Shown: piece after piece, positions 15,690 to 24,463 of the stretch
How the letters are laid out: every line of letters begins with the position of its first letter
Position numbering within the stretch: the stretch's first letter is position 1
Assembly (NCBI RefSeq): GCF_020711235.1
Contig: NZ_JAJFAV010000002.1
Location: 434,001-498,000 of the forward strand
Source: Hymenobacter sp. 15J16-1T3B
GTDB lineage: Bacteria; Bacteroidota; Bacteroidia; Cytophagales; Hymenobacteraceae
Length of the DNA stretch: 64,000 nucleotides
Direction: 5' to 3'
The notes under the pieces: model-generated
Databases searched by the model: none
The model's input: only the letters and a program-made list of their open reading frames with translations
What the model was told of the DNA's origin: nothing
Translations under genes and position numbers: made by a program

Positions 15690-16577
15690 ATGAACGAACT
15701 GACTGCAACGACCCATTCGGTCCACGCCCTGGTCCTGACCGGCTTCGGCATCAACTGCGAGGAAGAGCTGGCCGCCGCTTACCGGCTGGCGGGCGGCGCG
15801 GCCACCATCGTGCACTTCAACGAGGTGCTCAATGGGCAAACCAGCATCCACGACTACGACGTGCTCAACTTCCCCGGGGGCTTTTCCTTCGGCGACGATT
15901 TGGGCTCGGGCGTAGTCATGGCCAACAAGGTGCGCTTCCGCAAGCTGCCCTCGGGCCGCACGCTGCTGGAGGAAATCGGTGCCTTCATCAAGGCCGGCGG
16001 CTACGTGGTAGGCATCTGCAACGGCTTCCAGATGCTGGTGAAAATGGGCCTCTTGCCCGATTTCGCCGGCCAGCAGGAGCGCGAAGTGACCCTGACCCAC
16101 AATGCCTCGGGCCGCTACGAAGACCGGTGGGTGCGCCTGGCGGTGAACCCCAACAACCGCTCCCCCTTCCTCAAGGGCCTGACCTCGCTGGAAGTGCCCG
16201 TGCGCCACGGCGAAGGCCGCCTAGTTATCCGCGACGAGGCCATCCGCAGCCGCATCCTGGCCGAGGGACTGAACTGCCTGACCTACTGCGACAGCACCGG
16301 CTGCGAAACTGCCGAGTACCCGCTGAACCCCAACGGCGCCGAGCTGAACTGCGCCGGCCTCACCGACACCACCGGCCACGTCTTCGGCCTGATGCCGCAC
16401 CCCGAGGCCTTCCTGTCGCTCTACAACCACCCCGACTGGGCCCGGCGCAAGCGCCTCGACCCCGCGCTGTCGGAGGAAGGCGACGGGCTGAAGCTGTTCC
16501 GCAACATCGTGGAGCACATCAGCCAGACGCGCGCCGCGCAGCCCGCCGAAGCTGCCGCCAACCAAGTTTCTCTCTAG
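15690..16577 (+). CDS. purQ: Phosphoribosylformylglycinamidine synthase, glutaminase chain
   Basis: A 295-residue class I glutamine amidotransferase that supplies ammonia to PurL. The nucleophile elbow GICNGFQMLVKMG and the oxyanion region LNFPGGFSFGDDLGSG are clear, and the catalytic His-x-Glu is in LMPHPEAFLSL. I chose ATG 15690 over GTG 15681 because an unusually good Shine-Dalgarno sequence (AGGAGGTGG, 15677-15685) is correctly spaced for it. It is longer than the ~230-residue PurQ of Bacillus and closer to the C-terminal glutaminase domain of long PurL, as if the long enzyme had been split at the domain boundary. Confidence 0.92.
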   Translation: MNELTATTHSVHALVLTGFGINCEEELAAAYRLAGGAATIVHFNEVLNGQTSIHDYDVLNFPGGFSFGDDLGSGVVMANKVRFRKLPSGRTLLEEIGAFIKAGGYVVGICNGFQMLVKMGLLPDFAGQQEREVTLTHNASGRYEDRWVRLAVNPNNRSPFLKGLTSLEVPVRHGEGRLVIRDEAIRSRILAEGLNCLTYCDSTGCETAEYPLNPNGAELNCAGLTDTTGHVFGLMPHPEAFLSLYNHPDWARRKRLDPALSEEGDGLKLFRNIVEHISQTRAAQPAEAAANQVSL

Positions 16578-16594
16578 CCGCCCCGACGCTTCGC

Positions 16595-17542
16595 ATGAAC
16601 ACGCTCCCGCAATTCAACACGCCCCAGCTGGAACTGCTGCACCGCGGCAAAGTCCGCGACTCGTACCGCGTGCCCTCGGGCGAGCGGCTTATCGTCGTGA
16701 CGGACCGCCTCTCGGCCTTCGACTCGGTGCTGGAAACCGCCATTCCCTACAAAGGCGCCGTGCTCAACGGCCTGGCCGATTTCTGGTTCGACAAGACCCG
16801 CGACATCGTGCCCAACCACGTCATCCGCGTGGTCGACCCGAACGCCATGCTGGTGAAAGAGGCCGAGCCGATCCGGGTGGAAATGGTGGTGCGCGGCTAC
16901 CTCACCGGCTCCATGCTGCGCGGCTACCTCAGCGGCCAGCGCACCTTCTCGGGCGTGACCGTTCCCGACGGCCTGACCAAACACCAGCGCTTCCCCGAGC
17001 CCCTGGTGACGCCGACCACCAAAGAGGAATCGGACCGCGAAATCACCCCGGAAAACCTCGTTTCGGAGGGCTGGGTATCGGCTGAGCTGTACGAGCAGAT
17101 GCGCGTGGTGGCCTTGAAGCTGTTCAACTTCGCTTCGGCTTGGATGGCCGAGCGCGGCATCATTCTGGTCGACACCAAGTACGAGTTTGGCCTGCTGAAC
17201 GGGGAGCTGATTCTCATCGACGAAATCCACACGCCGGACTCCTCGCGCTTCTGGGACGCGGCCGACTACGCCACGAACCCCGAAGGCGCCGCCCAGATGG
17301 ACAAGGAGTACATCCGCCAGTGGCTGATTGCCCACAAAGTCGACGGCAAGTACCCCACGGCCCTGACGCCGGAAGTAACCGCCGAAGCCAGCCGCCGCTA
17401 CCTCGACATCTACCAGCGCATTACCGGCCAGCCCCTGGCCGGCGCCGCCGATGCCGACGTGAACGTGCCCGCCCGCCTGGTGCAGAATCTGGTCAAGGAA
17501 GGCTTCATGCAGGACGCGCCGGTGGAGCAGCTAAACGGCTAA
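16595..17542 (+). CDS. purC: SAICAR synthase
   Basis: A 315-residue enzyme that joins CAIR and aspartate (step seven of the pathway). Motifs are LLHRGKVRDSYRV (nucleotide-binding loop), VVTDRLSAFDSVL, IPYKGAVLNGLADFWF, VVRGYLTGSMLRGYLSGQ, KEESDREIT, LVDTKYEFG and IDEIHTPDSSRFWDA. It is the long form (~310 residues) found in Bacteroidota. The ATG lies 18 bp after the purQ stop. A frame that runs in from upstream is not part of the gene. Confidence 0.93.
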   Translation: MNTLPQFNTPQLELLHRGKVRDSYRVPSGERLIVVTDRLSAFDSVLETAIPYKGAVLNGLADFWFDKTRDIVPNHVIRVVDPNAMLVKEAEPIRVEMVVRGYLTGSMLRGYLSGQRTFSGVTVPDGLTKHQRFPEPLVTPTTKEESDREITPENLVSEGWVSAELYEQMRVVALKLFNFASAWMAERGIILVDTKYEFGLLNGELILIDEIHTPDSSRFWDAADYATNPEGAAQMDKEYIRQWLIAHKVDGKYPTALTPEVTAEASRRYLDIYQRITGQPLAGAADADVNVPARLVQNLVKEGFMQDAPVEQLNG

Positions 17543-17586
17543 AAACAACCTACTACTGGTAGCCAACGCCTGACCATCCACGAAGT

Positions 17587-18444
17587 ATGAGCCACCCGCT
17601 GACCTTAGTCGCCTCGCACCCCGCCGCCCCGCAGGCCCGGCCGCTGCTCGATGAGCTGTCGGCCCAGCTCGGCGCGCGCTTCGGTGGCGACGGACGCGAC
17701 TCATTTCAGGATTGGGCGGACGGTGAACGGTACATTTTCCTGCTAGCTAAGCGTGGCGACGAAGCGGTGGGCTGTGGGGCCGTGCGGCCGCTGACCGACT
17801 CGGTAGGGGAGGTGAAGCGCATGTACGCCAAGCGCCCTGGCCAAGGCATCGGTCGGGCGGTGCTGGCTGGGCTGGAAGCCTCGGCCCGGGCAGTAGGTTA
17901 CGCTGAGTTGTGGCTGGAAACCCGTGTGGCCAACACGGAAGCCTGCCGTTTCTACGAGCAGCAGGGCTACCAGCGCATTGACAATTACGGCAAGTATGCT
18001 GGGCGTGATAATGCCGTCTGCTTCGGCAAGCGGCTCGGTGAAACCAATGACACCGCAAACTCCGCCACGACCGACCCCCAGCAGCTGGTCCAGGAGTACA
18101 TCGACGCCTACAACCGCTTTGACGTGGCGGGCATGCTGCGGCCGCTGCACCCGGATGTGGTGTTTCGCAACGTAGCCGGCGGTGAAGTCACGCTGACGAC
18201 CAATGGCCAGAACGCTTTCCGCCAGCAGGCCGAACAAGCCACGCAGTACTTCACCCAGCGGGAGCAGCGCGTCACCGACTGGCGGGTTGCTGCCGGCCGG
18301 GTGGAAATCAACATCGATTACAACGCCGTGCTGGCCGTCGAACTGCCCAACGGCTTGAAGCCCGGCGACGCGCTGCAACTGCAGGGCCGGTCCGTTTTCG
18401 GCATTTTCGACGGGCTCATTCGTTCTATCGACGACATCAGCTAG
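17587..18444 (+). CDS. GNAT acetyltransferase fused to SnoaL-like domain
   Basis: A 285-residue two-domain protein. Residues 1-150 are a GNAT N-acetyltransferase: FLLAKRGDEAVGCGAVRPL, VKRMYAKRPGQGIGRAVLAGLEASARAVGYAELWLETRVANTEACRFYEQQGYQRI, with the acetyl-CoA loop R/Q-x-x-G-x-G/A as RPGQGIGRA. Residues ~158-285 are an NTF2/SnoaL-like domain: LVQEYIDAYNRFDVAGMLRPLHPDVVFRN...IFDGLIRSIDDIS. It lies between purC and purD, 44 bp after the first and 30 bp before the second, and is probably co-transcribed. The substrate is unknown. Its conserved position would make a link to purine metabolites worth considering, but this is only context. Confidence 0.75.
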   Translation: MSHPLTLVASHPAAPQARPLLDELSAQLGARFGGDGRDSFQDWADGERYIFLLAKRGDEAVGCGAVRPLTDSVGEVKRMYAKRPGQGIGRAVLAGLEASARAVGYAELWLETRVANTEACRFYEQQGYQRIDNYGKYAGRDNAVCFGKRLGETNDTANSATTDPQQLVQEYIDAYNRFDVAGMLRPLHPDVVFRNVAGGEVTLTTNGQNAFRQQAEQATQYFTQREQRVTDWRVAAGRVEINIDYNAVLAVELPNGLKPGDALQLQGRSVFGIFDGLIRSIDDIS

Positions 18445-18474
18445 CGTCAGCTTTACTCCAACCTCCTTCGACCC

Positions 18475-19773
18475 TTGGCAACGACCCCCACCAATATAGT
18501 CCTTCTCGGCAGCGGCGCCCGCGAACATGCCCTGGCCTGGAAACTAACCCAGGACGGCGCCCGCGTGCACGTGCTGCCCGGCAACGCCGGCATCCCCGGC
18601 TCGGTGCCCGCCATCAGCGCCACCGATTTTCCGGCCATCCAGCAGTTCTGTGCGGAGCAGCAGGTGAGGCTCATCGTGGTGGGCCCCGAGGCCCCGCTGG
18701 CCGCCGGCGTGGCCGACTACTTCGCCGATTCGGACATTCGCGTGTTCGGCCCGCGCAAGGCCGCGGCGGTGCTGGAAAGCTCCAAGGTGTGGTCGAAAGA
18801 CTTTATGCGCCGCCACGGCGTGGCTACCGGCCGCGCCTGGACGTTCCGCTCCGACCAGCTCGACCGGGCCCGCGCCGCCGCCGCCGAGCTGCAGGGCCAC
18901 GCCGTGCTGAAGTACGACGGCCTGGCCGCCGGCAAGGGCGTGTGGGTGTGCTCCTCGGAAGCCGAGTTTGAGGCCGCGTTGCAGGAAATGCAGGCCCTGG
19001 CCCCGGCCGGCCACGCCTGGTATTCCTTTCTGGTGGAAGAAAAGCTCACCGGCCCCGAAATCAGCATCATTGGCCTGACCGACGGCAAGACCATGCGCCT
19101 GCTGCCGCCTTCGCAGGACCACAAGCAGCTGCTGGCCGGCGACCAAGGCCCCAACACCGGCGGCATGGGCGCCTACTGCCCCGTGCCCTTCGCCGACGAC
19201 AACGTGCTGGCGCTGATCCGCGAAGTCATCATCGAGCCGACGCTGCGCGGCCTGCGCACCGAAGGGCTGCCCTTCCTGGGCTTCCTTTACTTCGGCGTCA
19301 TGCTCACGCCCACCGGCCCCAAGCTGCTGGAATACAACGTACGCCTCGGCGACCCGGAAGCCCAGGTGCTACTGGCCGCGCTGGGCAGCAGCCTGGTCGA
19401 CATCATCACCGCCGCCCTCGACGGCCGCCTGGCCGAAGTAGGCGTGCGGCAGAAACCTGGCTCCTTCGTGGGTGTGGTGCTGGCTTCGGGCGGCTACCCC
19501 GCCGCGCAGTTTCCCACGGGCTTTGCCATCGAAGGACTCGACAAGGTGGCCCCCGCCACGCTGGTATTTCAGGGCGGGACCAAGCGCAATGACGCCGGCC
19601 AGCTCGTCACCAGCGGCGGCCGGGTGCTGACCGTGGTGGCCGGCGGCCCCGACCTGGAAGTGGCCGTGGAGCGGGCTTACGCCGAAGTCAACAAGGTCAC
19701 CTTCCAGGACGCCTACTACCGCACCGACATCGGCCAGCGCCCCACCCCGGAGCTGGTCGGCCAAGCTTACTGA
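18475..19773 (+). CDS. purD: Phosphoribosylamine-glycine ligase
   Basis: A 432-residue ATP-grasp enzyme that makes GAR from phosphoribosylamine, glycine and ATP. Visible features are VLLGSGAREHALAWKL at the N-terminus, VVGPEAPLAAGVADYF and VWSKDFMRRHGVATGRAW. The ATP-grasp region is VLKYDGLAAGKGVWV, and NTGGMGAYCPVPFAD, LGFLYFGVMLT and YNVRLGDPEAQVLL follow. It starts with TTG at 18475. Its TGA stop overlaps the first ATG of purN by one base (TGATG), so the two are translationally coupled. Confidence 0.93.
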   Translation: MATTPTNIVLLGSGAREHALAWKLTQDGARVHVLPGNAGIPGSVPAISATDFPAIQQFCAEQQVRLIVVGPEAPLAAGVADYFADSDIRVFGPRKAAAVLESSKVWSKDFMRRHGVATGRAWTFRSDQLDRARAAAAELQGHAVLKYDGLAAGKGVWVCSSEAEFEAALQEMQALAPAGHAWYSFLVEEKLTGPEISIIGLTDGKTMRLLPPSQDHKQLLAGDQGPNTGGMGAYCPVPFADDNVLALIREVIIEPTLRGLRTEGLPFLGFLYFGVMLTPTGPKLLEYNVRLGDPEAQVLLAALGSSLVDIITAALDGRLAEVGVRQKPGSFVGVVLASGGYPAAQFPTGFAIEGLDKVAPATLVFQGGTKRNDAGQLVTSGGRVLTVVAGGPDLEVAVERAYAEVNKVTFQDAYYRTDIGQRPTPELVGQAY

Positions 19774-20501
19774 TGATGACGGAAGCAACCCCGCGCGAAT
19801 TGCTCAACGACGATGGCACTACGACGTCGAGTCGCGGTACCACGTCGGCCGCGCCGTCAGGCTCTTCTCTCACGGAGAGGAAGGCGAAACGCCTGGCCAT
19901 TCTGCTCTCGGGCCGCGGCTCCAACATGCTGGCCCTGGCCCGCGAGGTGCGCGAAGGCGTGCTGCACGGGCTGGCCGAGGTAGCCGTGGTGTTCAGCAAC
20001 ATTCCCGAAGCCGCCGGCCTTGAAGCCGCCGCCGAGCTGGGCTACGCCACCGCCAGCATCGACTCGCGGGGCCGCAAGCGCGCCGAATTCGACGCTGAGG
20101 TAGTAGCCAAACTGCGGGAGTATCAGCCCGATTACATCGTGCTGGCTGGCTACATGCGCATCCTGTCGCCCACGTTCATCCGGGCCTTTGCCGGGCGCAT
20201 TCTGAACATTCACCCGGCCGACACCCACCAGCACCAGGGCCTGCACGCCTACGAGTGGGCCTGGGAAAGCCGCCTGCCCGAAACGAAAATCACCGTGCAC
20301 CTTGTTGACGAGGGCCTGGATACCGGCCCCGTGCTGGCCCAGGCGCCCGTCGACCTGCGCGGCGCCGATTCCCTCCCGGAAGTGGAGCGCCGCGGCCTGG
20401 CCGTGGAGCACCGCTTCTACGCCGACACCCTGGCCCGCCTCATCCGGGGCGAGCTGCCCGCCGAAACACCCGCCCCCGCCGCTGCGGCTACCCAGCCGTA
20501 G
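19773..20501 (+). CDS. purN: Phosphoribosylglycinamide formyltransferase
   Basis: A 242-residue enzyme that transfers a formyl group from 10-formyl-THF to GAR. An N-terminal extension of about 37 residues precedes the family start KRLAILLSGRGSNMLALA. The catalytic Asn and His are kept in LNIHPADTHQ, and the catalytic Asp in VDEGLDTGPVLAQ. The segment after NIHP reads ADTHQHQGLHAYEWA, in place of the SLLPxFxG of the textbook enzymes. It starts at the overlapping ATG of the purD stop. A short Ala/Pro tail follows the core. Confidence 0.85.
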   Translation: MMTEATPRELLNDDGTTTSSRGTTSAAPSGSSLTERKAKRLAILLSGRGSNMLALAREVREGVLHGLAEVAVVFSNIPEAAGLEAAAELGYATASIDSRGRKRAEFDAEVVAKLREYQPDYIVLAGYMRILSPTFIRAFAGRILNIHPADTHQHQGLHAYEWAWESRLPETKITVHLVDEGLDTGPVLAQAPVDLRGADSLPEVERRGLAVEHRFYADTLARLIRGELPAETPAPAAAATQP

Positions 20502-20582
20502 CGCTCCGTTTTTCCCCTTCTCTCGCAACACCCCAGCTTCGTCGGCCTGAACCACCGGCAACCTGACAACTGACAACTCGAT

Positions 20583-22079
20583 ATGTGCGGAATCGTTGGT
20601 TTTTTCGGCCCGGATGACGTCGTCGGCGACATCGTAATCGGCCTGACGGCCCTGCAGCACCGCGGGCAGGACGCCGCCGGTATTGCCTCGTTCGACGGCA
20701 ATTTTCACCTGCACAAGGGCAACGGGCTGATCAACGACGTGTTCAAGCCCAAGCACCTGAAGAAGCTGACCGGCAACATCGGCATCGGCCACGTGCGCTA
20801 CACCACCCAGGGCTCCAGCGACGCGGCCCTGGCCCAGCCCTTCACCACCAGCTACCCCTTCGGGCTGGCCATGGTGCACAACGGCAACGTCATCAACTTC
20901 CGCCAGGCCGCCAAGCGCCTGCACGAGAAGTACCACGTGCTGCCCAAGACCAGCAACGACCTGGAGCTGATCATGTACACCTTCGCCTCGGAGCTGCGCC
21001 TGAAAAACCTCGATGCGCTGTCGGTGGTCGACATTTTCGACGCGGTGGAGACGACGCAGGAGCTGGTGAAGGGCGCCTACGCCACCATCACCATCATTGC
21101 CGGCCACGGCCTGCTGGCCTTCAACGACCCGAACGGCATCCGTCCGCTCGTCATGGGCCGCCGCGACACCCCCGACGGGCCGGTCTTCGCCTTCGCCTCC
21201 GAATCTACCTGCTTCGACTACCTCGAATTCGACCTGGTGGAAAACATCGGGCCCGGCCAGGCGGTGTTTATCGACCAGAACTTCCAGGTGCACCACAAGA
21301 ACCCGCCGGCCAAGCCCAAAGCCTTCTGCGTGTTCGAGCACATCTACTTCGCCCGCGAAGACTCCGTTATCCACGGCCGCCTGGTGGCCCGCGAGCGGGT
21401 GCGCCTGGGCAAGATGCTGGCGCGCAAAGTGCGCGAAGCTGGTATTGAGCCCGACATGGTTATCGACGTGCCGTCGTCGGGCTACTTCGCCGCCTCGGGC
21501 CTGGCCGAAGCCATTGGCGTGCCCTACCGCCGCGCGCTGGTCAAGAACAACCACATGGGCCGCTCCTTCATCGTGAGCAGCCAAGCGGGGCGCGAGGACG
21601 TGGTGAAGAAAAAGCTCAACCCCATCCGCGAGTTTGTGGAGGGCAAGAAAATTGCCGTGGTCGACGACAGCATCGTGCGCGGTACCACCTCGCGGCGCAT
21701 CGTGCGCATTCTGCGCGAGGCGGGCGCCACCGAGGTGTACTTCATTTCCTCGGCCCCGCCCATCGTCTCGCCCTGCATCTACGGCATCGACATGGCCATG
21801 AGCACCGAGCTGATTGCGGCCAACTACACCGAGGAGGAAATCTGCCGCTACATAGAGGCCGACAAGGTCATCTACCAGTCGCTTGAGGATTTGCAGGAGC
21901 TGTTCGGCGAGGACCGCGGCCACGGCGGTAGCTGCTTCGCCTGCTTCTCGGGCAAGTACCCCACCGGCGACGTGACCAAGTACCTGCGCCACATCCAGGA
22001 GGAGCGCACCAGCCACCGCCAGAAGGAGGACAAAGCGACTTCCGTCAGCGCCAAAGCCCCGGCCCCGACCGAGCACTAA
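20583..22079 (+). CDS. purF: Amidophosphoribosyltransferase
   Basis: A 498-residue enzyme for the first committed purine step, making phosphoribosylamine from PRPP and glutamine. The mature N-terminus is Cys2 (MCGIVGFFG), the glutaminase nucleophile. QHRGQDAAGIAS, TTQGSSDAALAQPF and HNGNVINF follow. The C-terminal phosphoribosyltransferase domain has the PRPP loop AVVDDSIVRGTTSRRIV and the flexible-loop region YRRALVKNNHMGRSFI. The tail GSCFACFSGKYPTGD carries two Cys, as in the iron-sulfur class. The gene lies 81 bp after purN. It is followed by a palindromic repeat before purM. Confidence 0.93.
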   Translation: MCGIVGFFGPDDVVGDIVIGLTALQHRGQDAAGIASFDGNFHLHKGNGLINDVFKPKHLKKLTGNIGIGHVRYTTQGSSDAALAQPFTTSYPFGLAMVHNGNVINFRQAAKRLHEKYHVLPKTSNDLELIMYTFASELRLKNLDALSVVDIFDAVETTQELVKGAYATITIIAGHGLLAFNDPNGIRPLVMGRRDTPDGPVFAFASESTCFDYLEFDLVENIGPGQAVFIDQNFQVHHKNPPAKPKAFCVFEHIYFAREDSVIHGRLVARERVRLGKMLARKVREAGIEPDMVIDVPSSGYFAASGLAEAIGVPYRRALVKNNHMGRSFIVSSQAGREDVVKKKLNPIREFVEGKKIAVVDDSIVRGTTSRRIVRILREAGATEVYFISSAPPIVSPCIYGIDMAMSTELIAANYTEEEICRYIEADKVIYQSLEDLQELFGEDRGHGGSCFACFSGKYPTGDVTKYLRHIQEERTSHRQKEDKATSVSAKAPAPTEH

Positions 22080-22099
22080 CCTGCCGAAATGAAAAAGAA

Positions 22100-22190
22100 C
22101 GTCATGCTGAGCTTGTCGAAGCATTTCTGCTGCTTCGCTGCAACGATTCGGACGAAGCGGTAGAGATGCTTCGACAGGCTCAGCATGACG
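22100..22190. repeat. GTCAT...GAGC inverted repeat (copy R6)
   Basis: Arms of 25 bp, 22100-22124 and 22166-22190, beginning CGTCATGCTGAGC and complementary except for one position. The element lies between purF and purM and could form a long mRNA hairpin that changes expression of purM. Confidence 0.8.
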
Positions 22191-22280
22191 CCCTCTGATA
22201 ATCGTGCAACGATTGTCAATCACCCCGCCCTTCGGGCACCCCTCCTCATCTGAGAAGGGGAGTTTCGCTTAACTACTCGC

Positions 22281-23399
22281 ATGAGCCAGACTACTGCCGC
22301 TTCCGACCTGAAAGCAACCGCCGGCTACTCCATCGAAGAAGGCAACGCCGCCTCGCGCAACGCCTACAACTGGGCCAAGAAAACCTTTAGCACCCGCGCT
22401 GGCAAGCCGGGTGAGCCGGCCCAGGACCTGGAAGGCGGCTTTTCCAACGAAATCCGCTTCGGGGCCGAGCGCCTGGGCATCGGCTCCGACGGCATCGGTA
22501 CCAAAATCGAAGTGGCCGAACGCGTGGACCGCTACGATACGCTGGGTCACGACCTGATTGCCATGGTGGCCGACGACCTGGTGGTGGCCGGCTTCATCCC
22601 GACCAACCTGTCGAACATCATCGACGTGAACACCCTGAACTATGAGGTGGTCGACGAGCTGATGCGCGGCCTGCACGACGCGGCGCAGTTCAGCAGCATT
22701 GCCGTGACGGGCGGGGAAATTGCCGAGCTGGGCAACCGCATCGGCGGCTACCCCGGCGCCCGCATGAACTTCAACTGGTGCTCCACCGCCGTGGGCGTGC
22801 TGCACCCGAGCCTGGAGCGGCCGCTCAGCGGCGCCAACGTGCGCGCCGGCCAGGCCGTGGTGGCGCTTCGCTCGCCCTCGTTCCGCTCCAACGGCTACTC
22901 CCTGGCCCGCCGCACCCTCACCAAAGCCTTCGGCGAGGAGTGGCACAAAGCCCCCTACACCGGCCCGGACGCCGCCGAAATGGGCGCGACCTGGGGTGAA
23001 GTCATGCTGGCTCCCTCGCTCATCTTCGCCCCCGGCGTGACGGCCGTGCTCGACGCGGGCCTGCCGCTGCACGCCGCCGCGCACATCACCGGCGGCGGCG
23101 TGGCCGACAACTTCAAGCGCGTGCTGAAAGCGGGTGTCGGGGCCGAGCTGGACAACCTCTTCGCGCCGCTGCCCGCCATGAGCCAACTGGCCGAGCTGGG
23201 CGGCATCAGCCCCGCCGACGCCTACCTGTACTGGAACATGGGCAACGGCATGCTGCTCGTCACCGACGCCGAGCAGGCCGAAGCCGTAGCCGCTGAGCTG
23301 ACCCGCAAGGGTTACCAGGCCCATGTGGCCGGCCGCATTATCGCTGAGCCGACGATTACGCTGAAAGTGGGCGCCGGGGAGCTGCGCTACGAGGTGTAG
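22281..23399 (+). CDS. purM: AIR synthase (phosphoribosylformylglycinamidine cyclo-ligase)
   Basis: A 372-residue enzyme that closes the imidazole ring (FGAM to AIR). It contains AASRNAYNWAKKTF, IGSDGIGTKIEVAERVDRYDTLGHDLIAMVADDLVV (ATP/substrate motif) and AVTGGEIAELGNRI. LRSPSFRSNGYSLARR, HITGGGVADNFKRVL and YWNMGNGMLLVT follow. It is longer than E. coli PurM (~345) in the way usual for Bacteroidota. It is the last gene of the purine cluster and is closed by a 15-bp terminator. Confidence 0.92.
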   Translation: MSQTTAASDLKATAGYSIEEGNAASRNAYNWAKKTFSTRAGKPGEPAQDLEGGFSNEIRFGAERLGIGSDGIGTKIEVAERVDRYDTLGHDLIAMVADDLVVAGFIPTNLSNIIDVNTLNYEVVDELMRGLHDAAQFSSIAVTGGEIAELGNRIGGYPGARMNFNWCSTAVGVLHPSLERPLSGANVRAGQAVVALRSPSFRSNGYSLARRTLTKAFGEEWHKAPYTGPDAAEMGATWGEVMLAPSLIFAPGVTAVLDAGLPLHAAAHITGGGVADNFKRVLKAGVGAELDNLFAPLPAMSQLAELGGISPADAYLYWNMGNGMLLVTDAEQAEAVAAELTRKGYQAHVAGRIIAEPTITLKVGAGELRYEV

Positions 23400-23421
23400 C
23401 CCCATGAGCAGCCCCGTAACG

Positions 23422-23463
23422 AGCCGGGCTCCTCAGCCACAAACTGAGGAGCCCGGCTTTTTT
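23422..23463 (+). terminator. Strong terminator of the purine operon
   Basis: AGCCGGGCTCCTCAG (23422-23436) pairs perfectly with 23444-23458 across a short loop. Six T residues (23458-23463) follow. Confidence 0.9.
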
Positions 23464-23546
23464 CGTGGCTTCGGGCCGCTGCGGCAGGGCGAATAGCGCC
23501 CACCCGAAGCAGGGCAATAGCCACGCCGTGTCCGGCGCTGGCAGCA

Positions 23547-23595
23547 GCGCCAAGGCACCCGCGCTGCTGCACGGGCAGCGCGGGTGCCTTGGCGC
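23547..23595. repeat. Perfect 21-bp stem-loop without T tail
   Basis: The arm at 23547-23567 (starting GCGCCAAGGCACCC) is the exact reverse complement of 23575-23595, with a 7-base loop. There is no T run on either side, so it is not a typical terminator. It lies in the 490-bp gap after purM. The remainder of the gap (23600-23889) becomes AT-rich and probably holds the promoter of the next gene. Confidence 0.7.
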
Positions 23596-23889
23596 CTCGC
23601 CTAAGGCCCTCGTAAACCGCTGCCGGCCGTGGCAACCCGGGGCAGCCGCCTGATGAGCAGCTTGGCTGGTAGCGTCGCGACCAAGGCCGGATGCAGCAGA
23701 ATAGACTTAAATGAAGGTTGTATTTTGTTGGTTTAAATCAAATAAATACCCGAATCTGGGTATTGTGCCAAGTATTCAGCGGTGAGTATATTTGTGTTGC
23801 TCCGGGGCTGAAATTCAGCCACGAATTCAAAACGAGGCGGAACCGAAAAGCCTTACGAGTAGGACCATTCACCCATCCACCACCGTTGC

Positions 23890-24360
23890 ATGATTAAAAC
23901 AGTACTCAATGCTGCCGCTCTGCTCATCGGCTTAACGGGCATTTTCTTCAAAGGCAGCCACTGGGCCGGCGCCGACATACTCATCCTGACGGGCTTTGGC
24001 CTGCTGCTGGTTTCCATAGTAGCCTTCACCGTAGGCGCCAACGCGGAAGCGGGTGTGCCTGGCCCGCTCAATTACCTGATGGTAGGCGCGCTGGCCGTTG
24101 GCGTTATCAGCGCCTTGTTTCGCATGATGCACTGGCAGGGCGGAGCCATGCTCGGCCTGGTGATGGTGGGCCTGATGGTCGTGCTGTGCGTGATGCTGCT
24201 GGCCGCCAAGGGCAGCGTGGGCGCTTCGCGTCAGTTCTTGACGGTTACCTTCCTGTTTTTCACGTTGGTGTTTGCCTTCCTGGCGCTGCCCATGCGCCAA
24301 GCCGATGCCGCCGCGGCCCAGGCCGCCACCCCGCAGGCCAACGTGGCCGCTACCCACTAA
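23890..24360 (+). CDS. Four-helix membrane protein resembling the GldL N-terminus
   Basis: A 156-residue protein with four hydrophobic segments (about 4-20, 27-48, 60-78, 84-104, with a further one at 115-135). Two similar turns, FFKGSHWAGAD and LFRMMHWQGGAM, recall the 'K/RxxHWPGA' motifs that precede helices in the gliding/T9SS motor protein GldL and related Bacteroidota membrane proteins. The tail is Ala-rich and the long cytoplasmic part of GldL is missing, so it is a relative and not GldL itself. The gene is monocistronic. Function is unknown. Confidence 0.6.
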   Translation: MIKTVLNAAALLIGLTGIFFKGSHWAGADILILTGFGLLLVSIVAFTVGANAEAGVPGPLNYLMVGALAVGVISALFRMMHWQGGAMLGLVMVGLMVVLCVMLLAAKGSVGASRQFLTVTFLFFTLVFAFLALPMRQADAAAAQAATPQANVAATH

Positions 24361-24400
24361 CTCCCGACCCCCTGCGCCTACCTATTGCTCACAAAACAAG

Positions 24401-24434
24401 AAGAGGCCCGGCGGATACATCCGCCGGGCCTCTT
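24401..24434. terminator. Perfect 15-bp terminator between converging genes
   Basis: AAGAGGCCCGGCGGA (24401-24415) with TCCGCCGGGCCTCTT (24420-24434) and a 4-base loop. It serves the + strand membrane protein and probably pncB on the - strand. Confidence 0.85.
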
Positions 24435-24463
24435 GCGTGTAGGGCCAGGGTCGAGCCACCCGT

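Noticed and set aside
19857-22223. A 788-codon minus-strand ORF over purN and purF
   Set aside because: It crosses two well-supported genes and an intergenic palindrome; its composition is that of a shadow frame.
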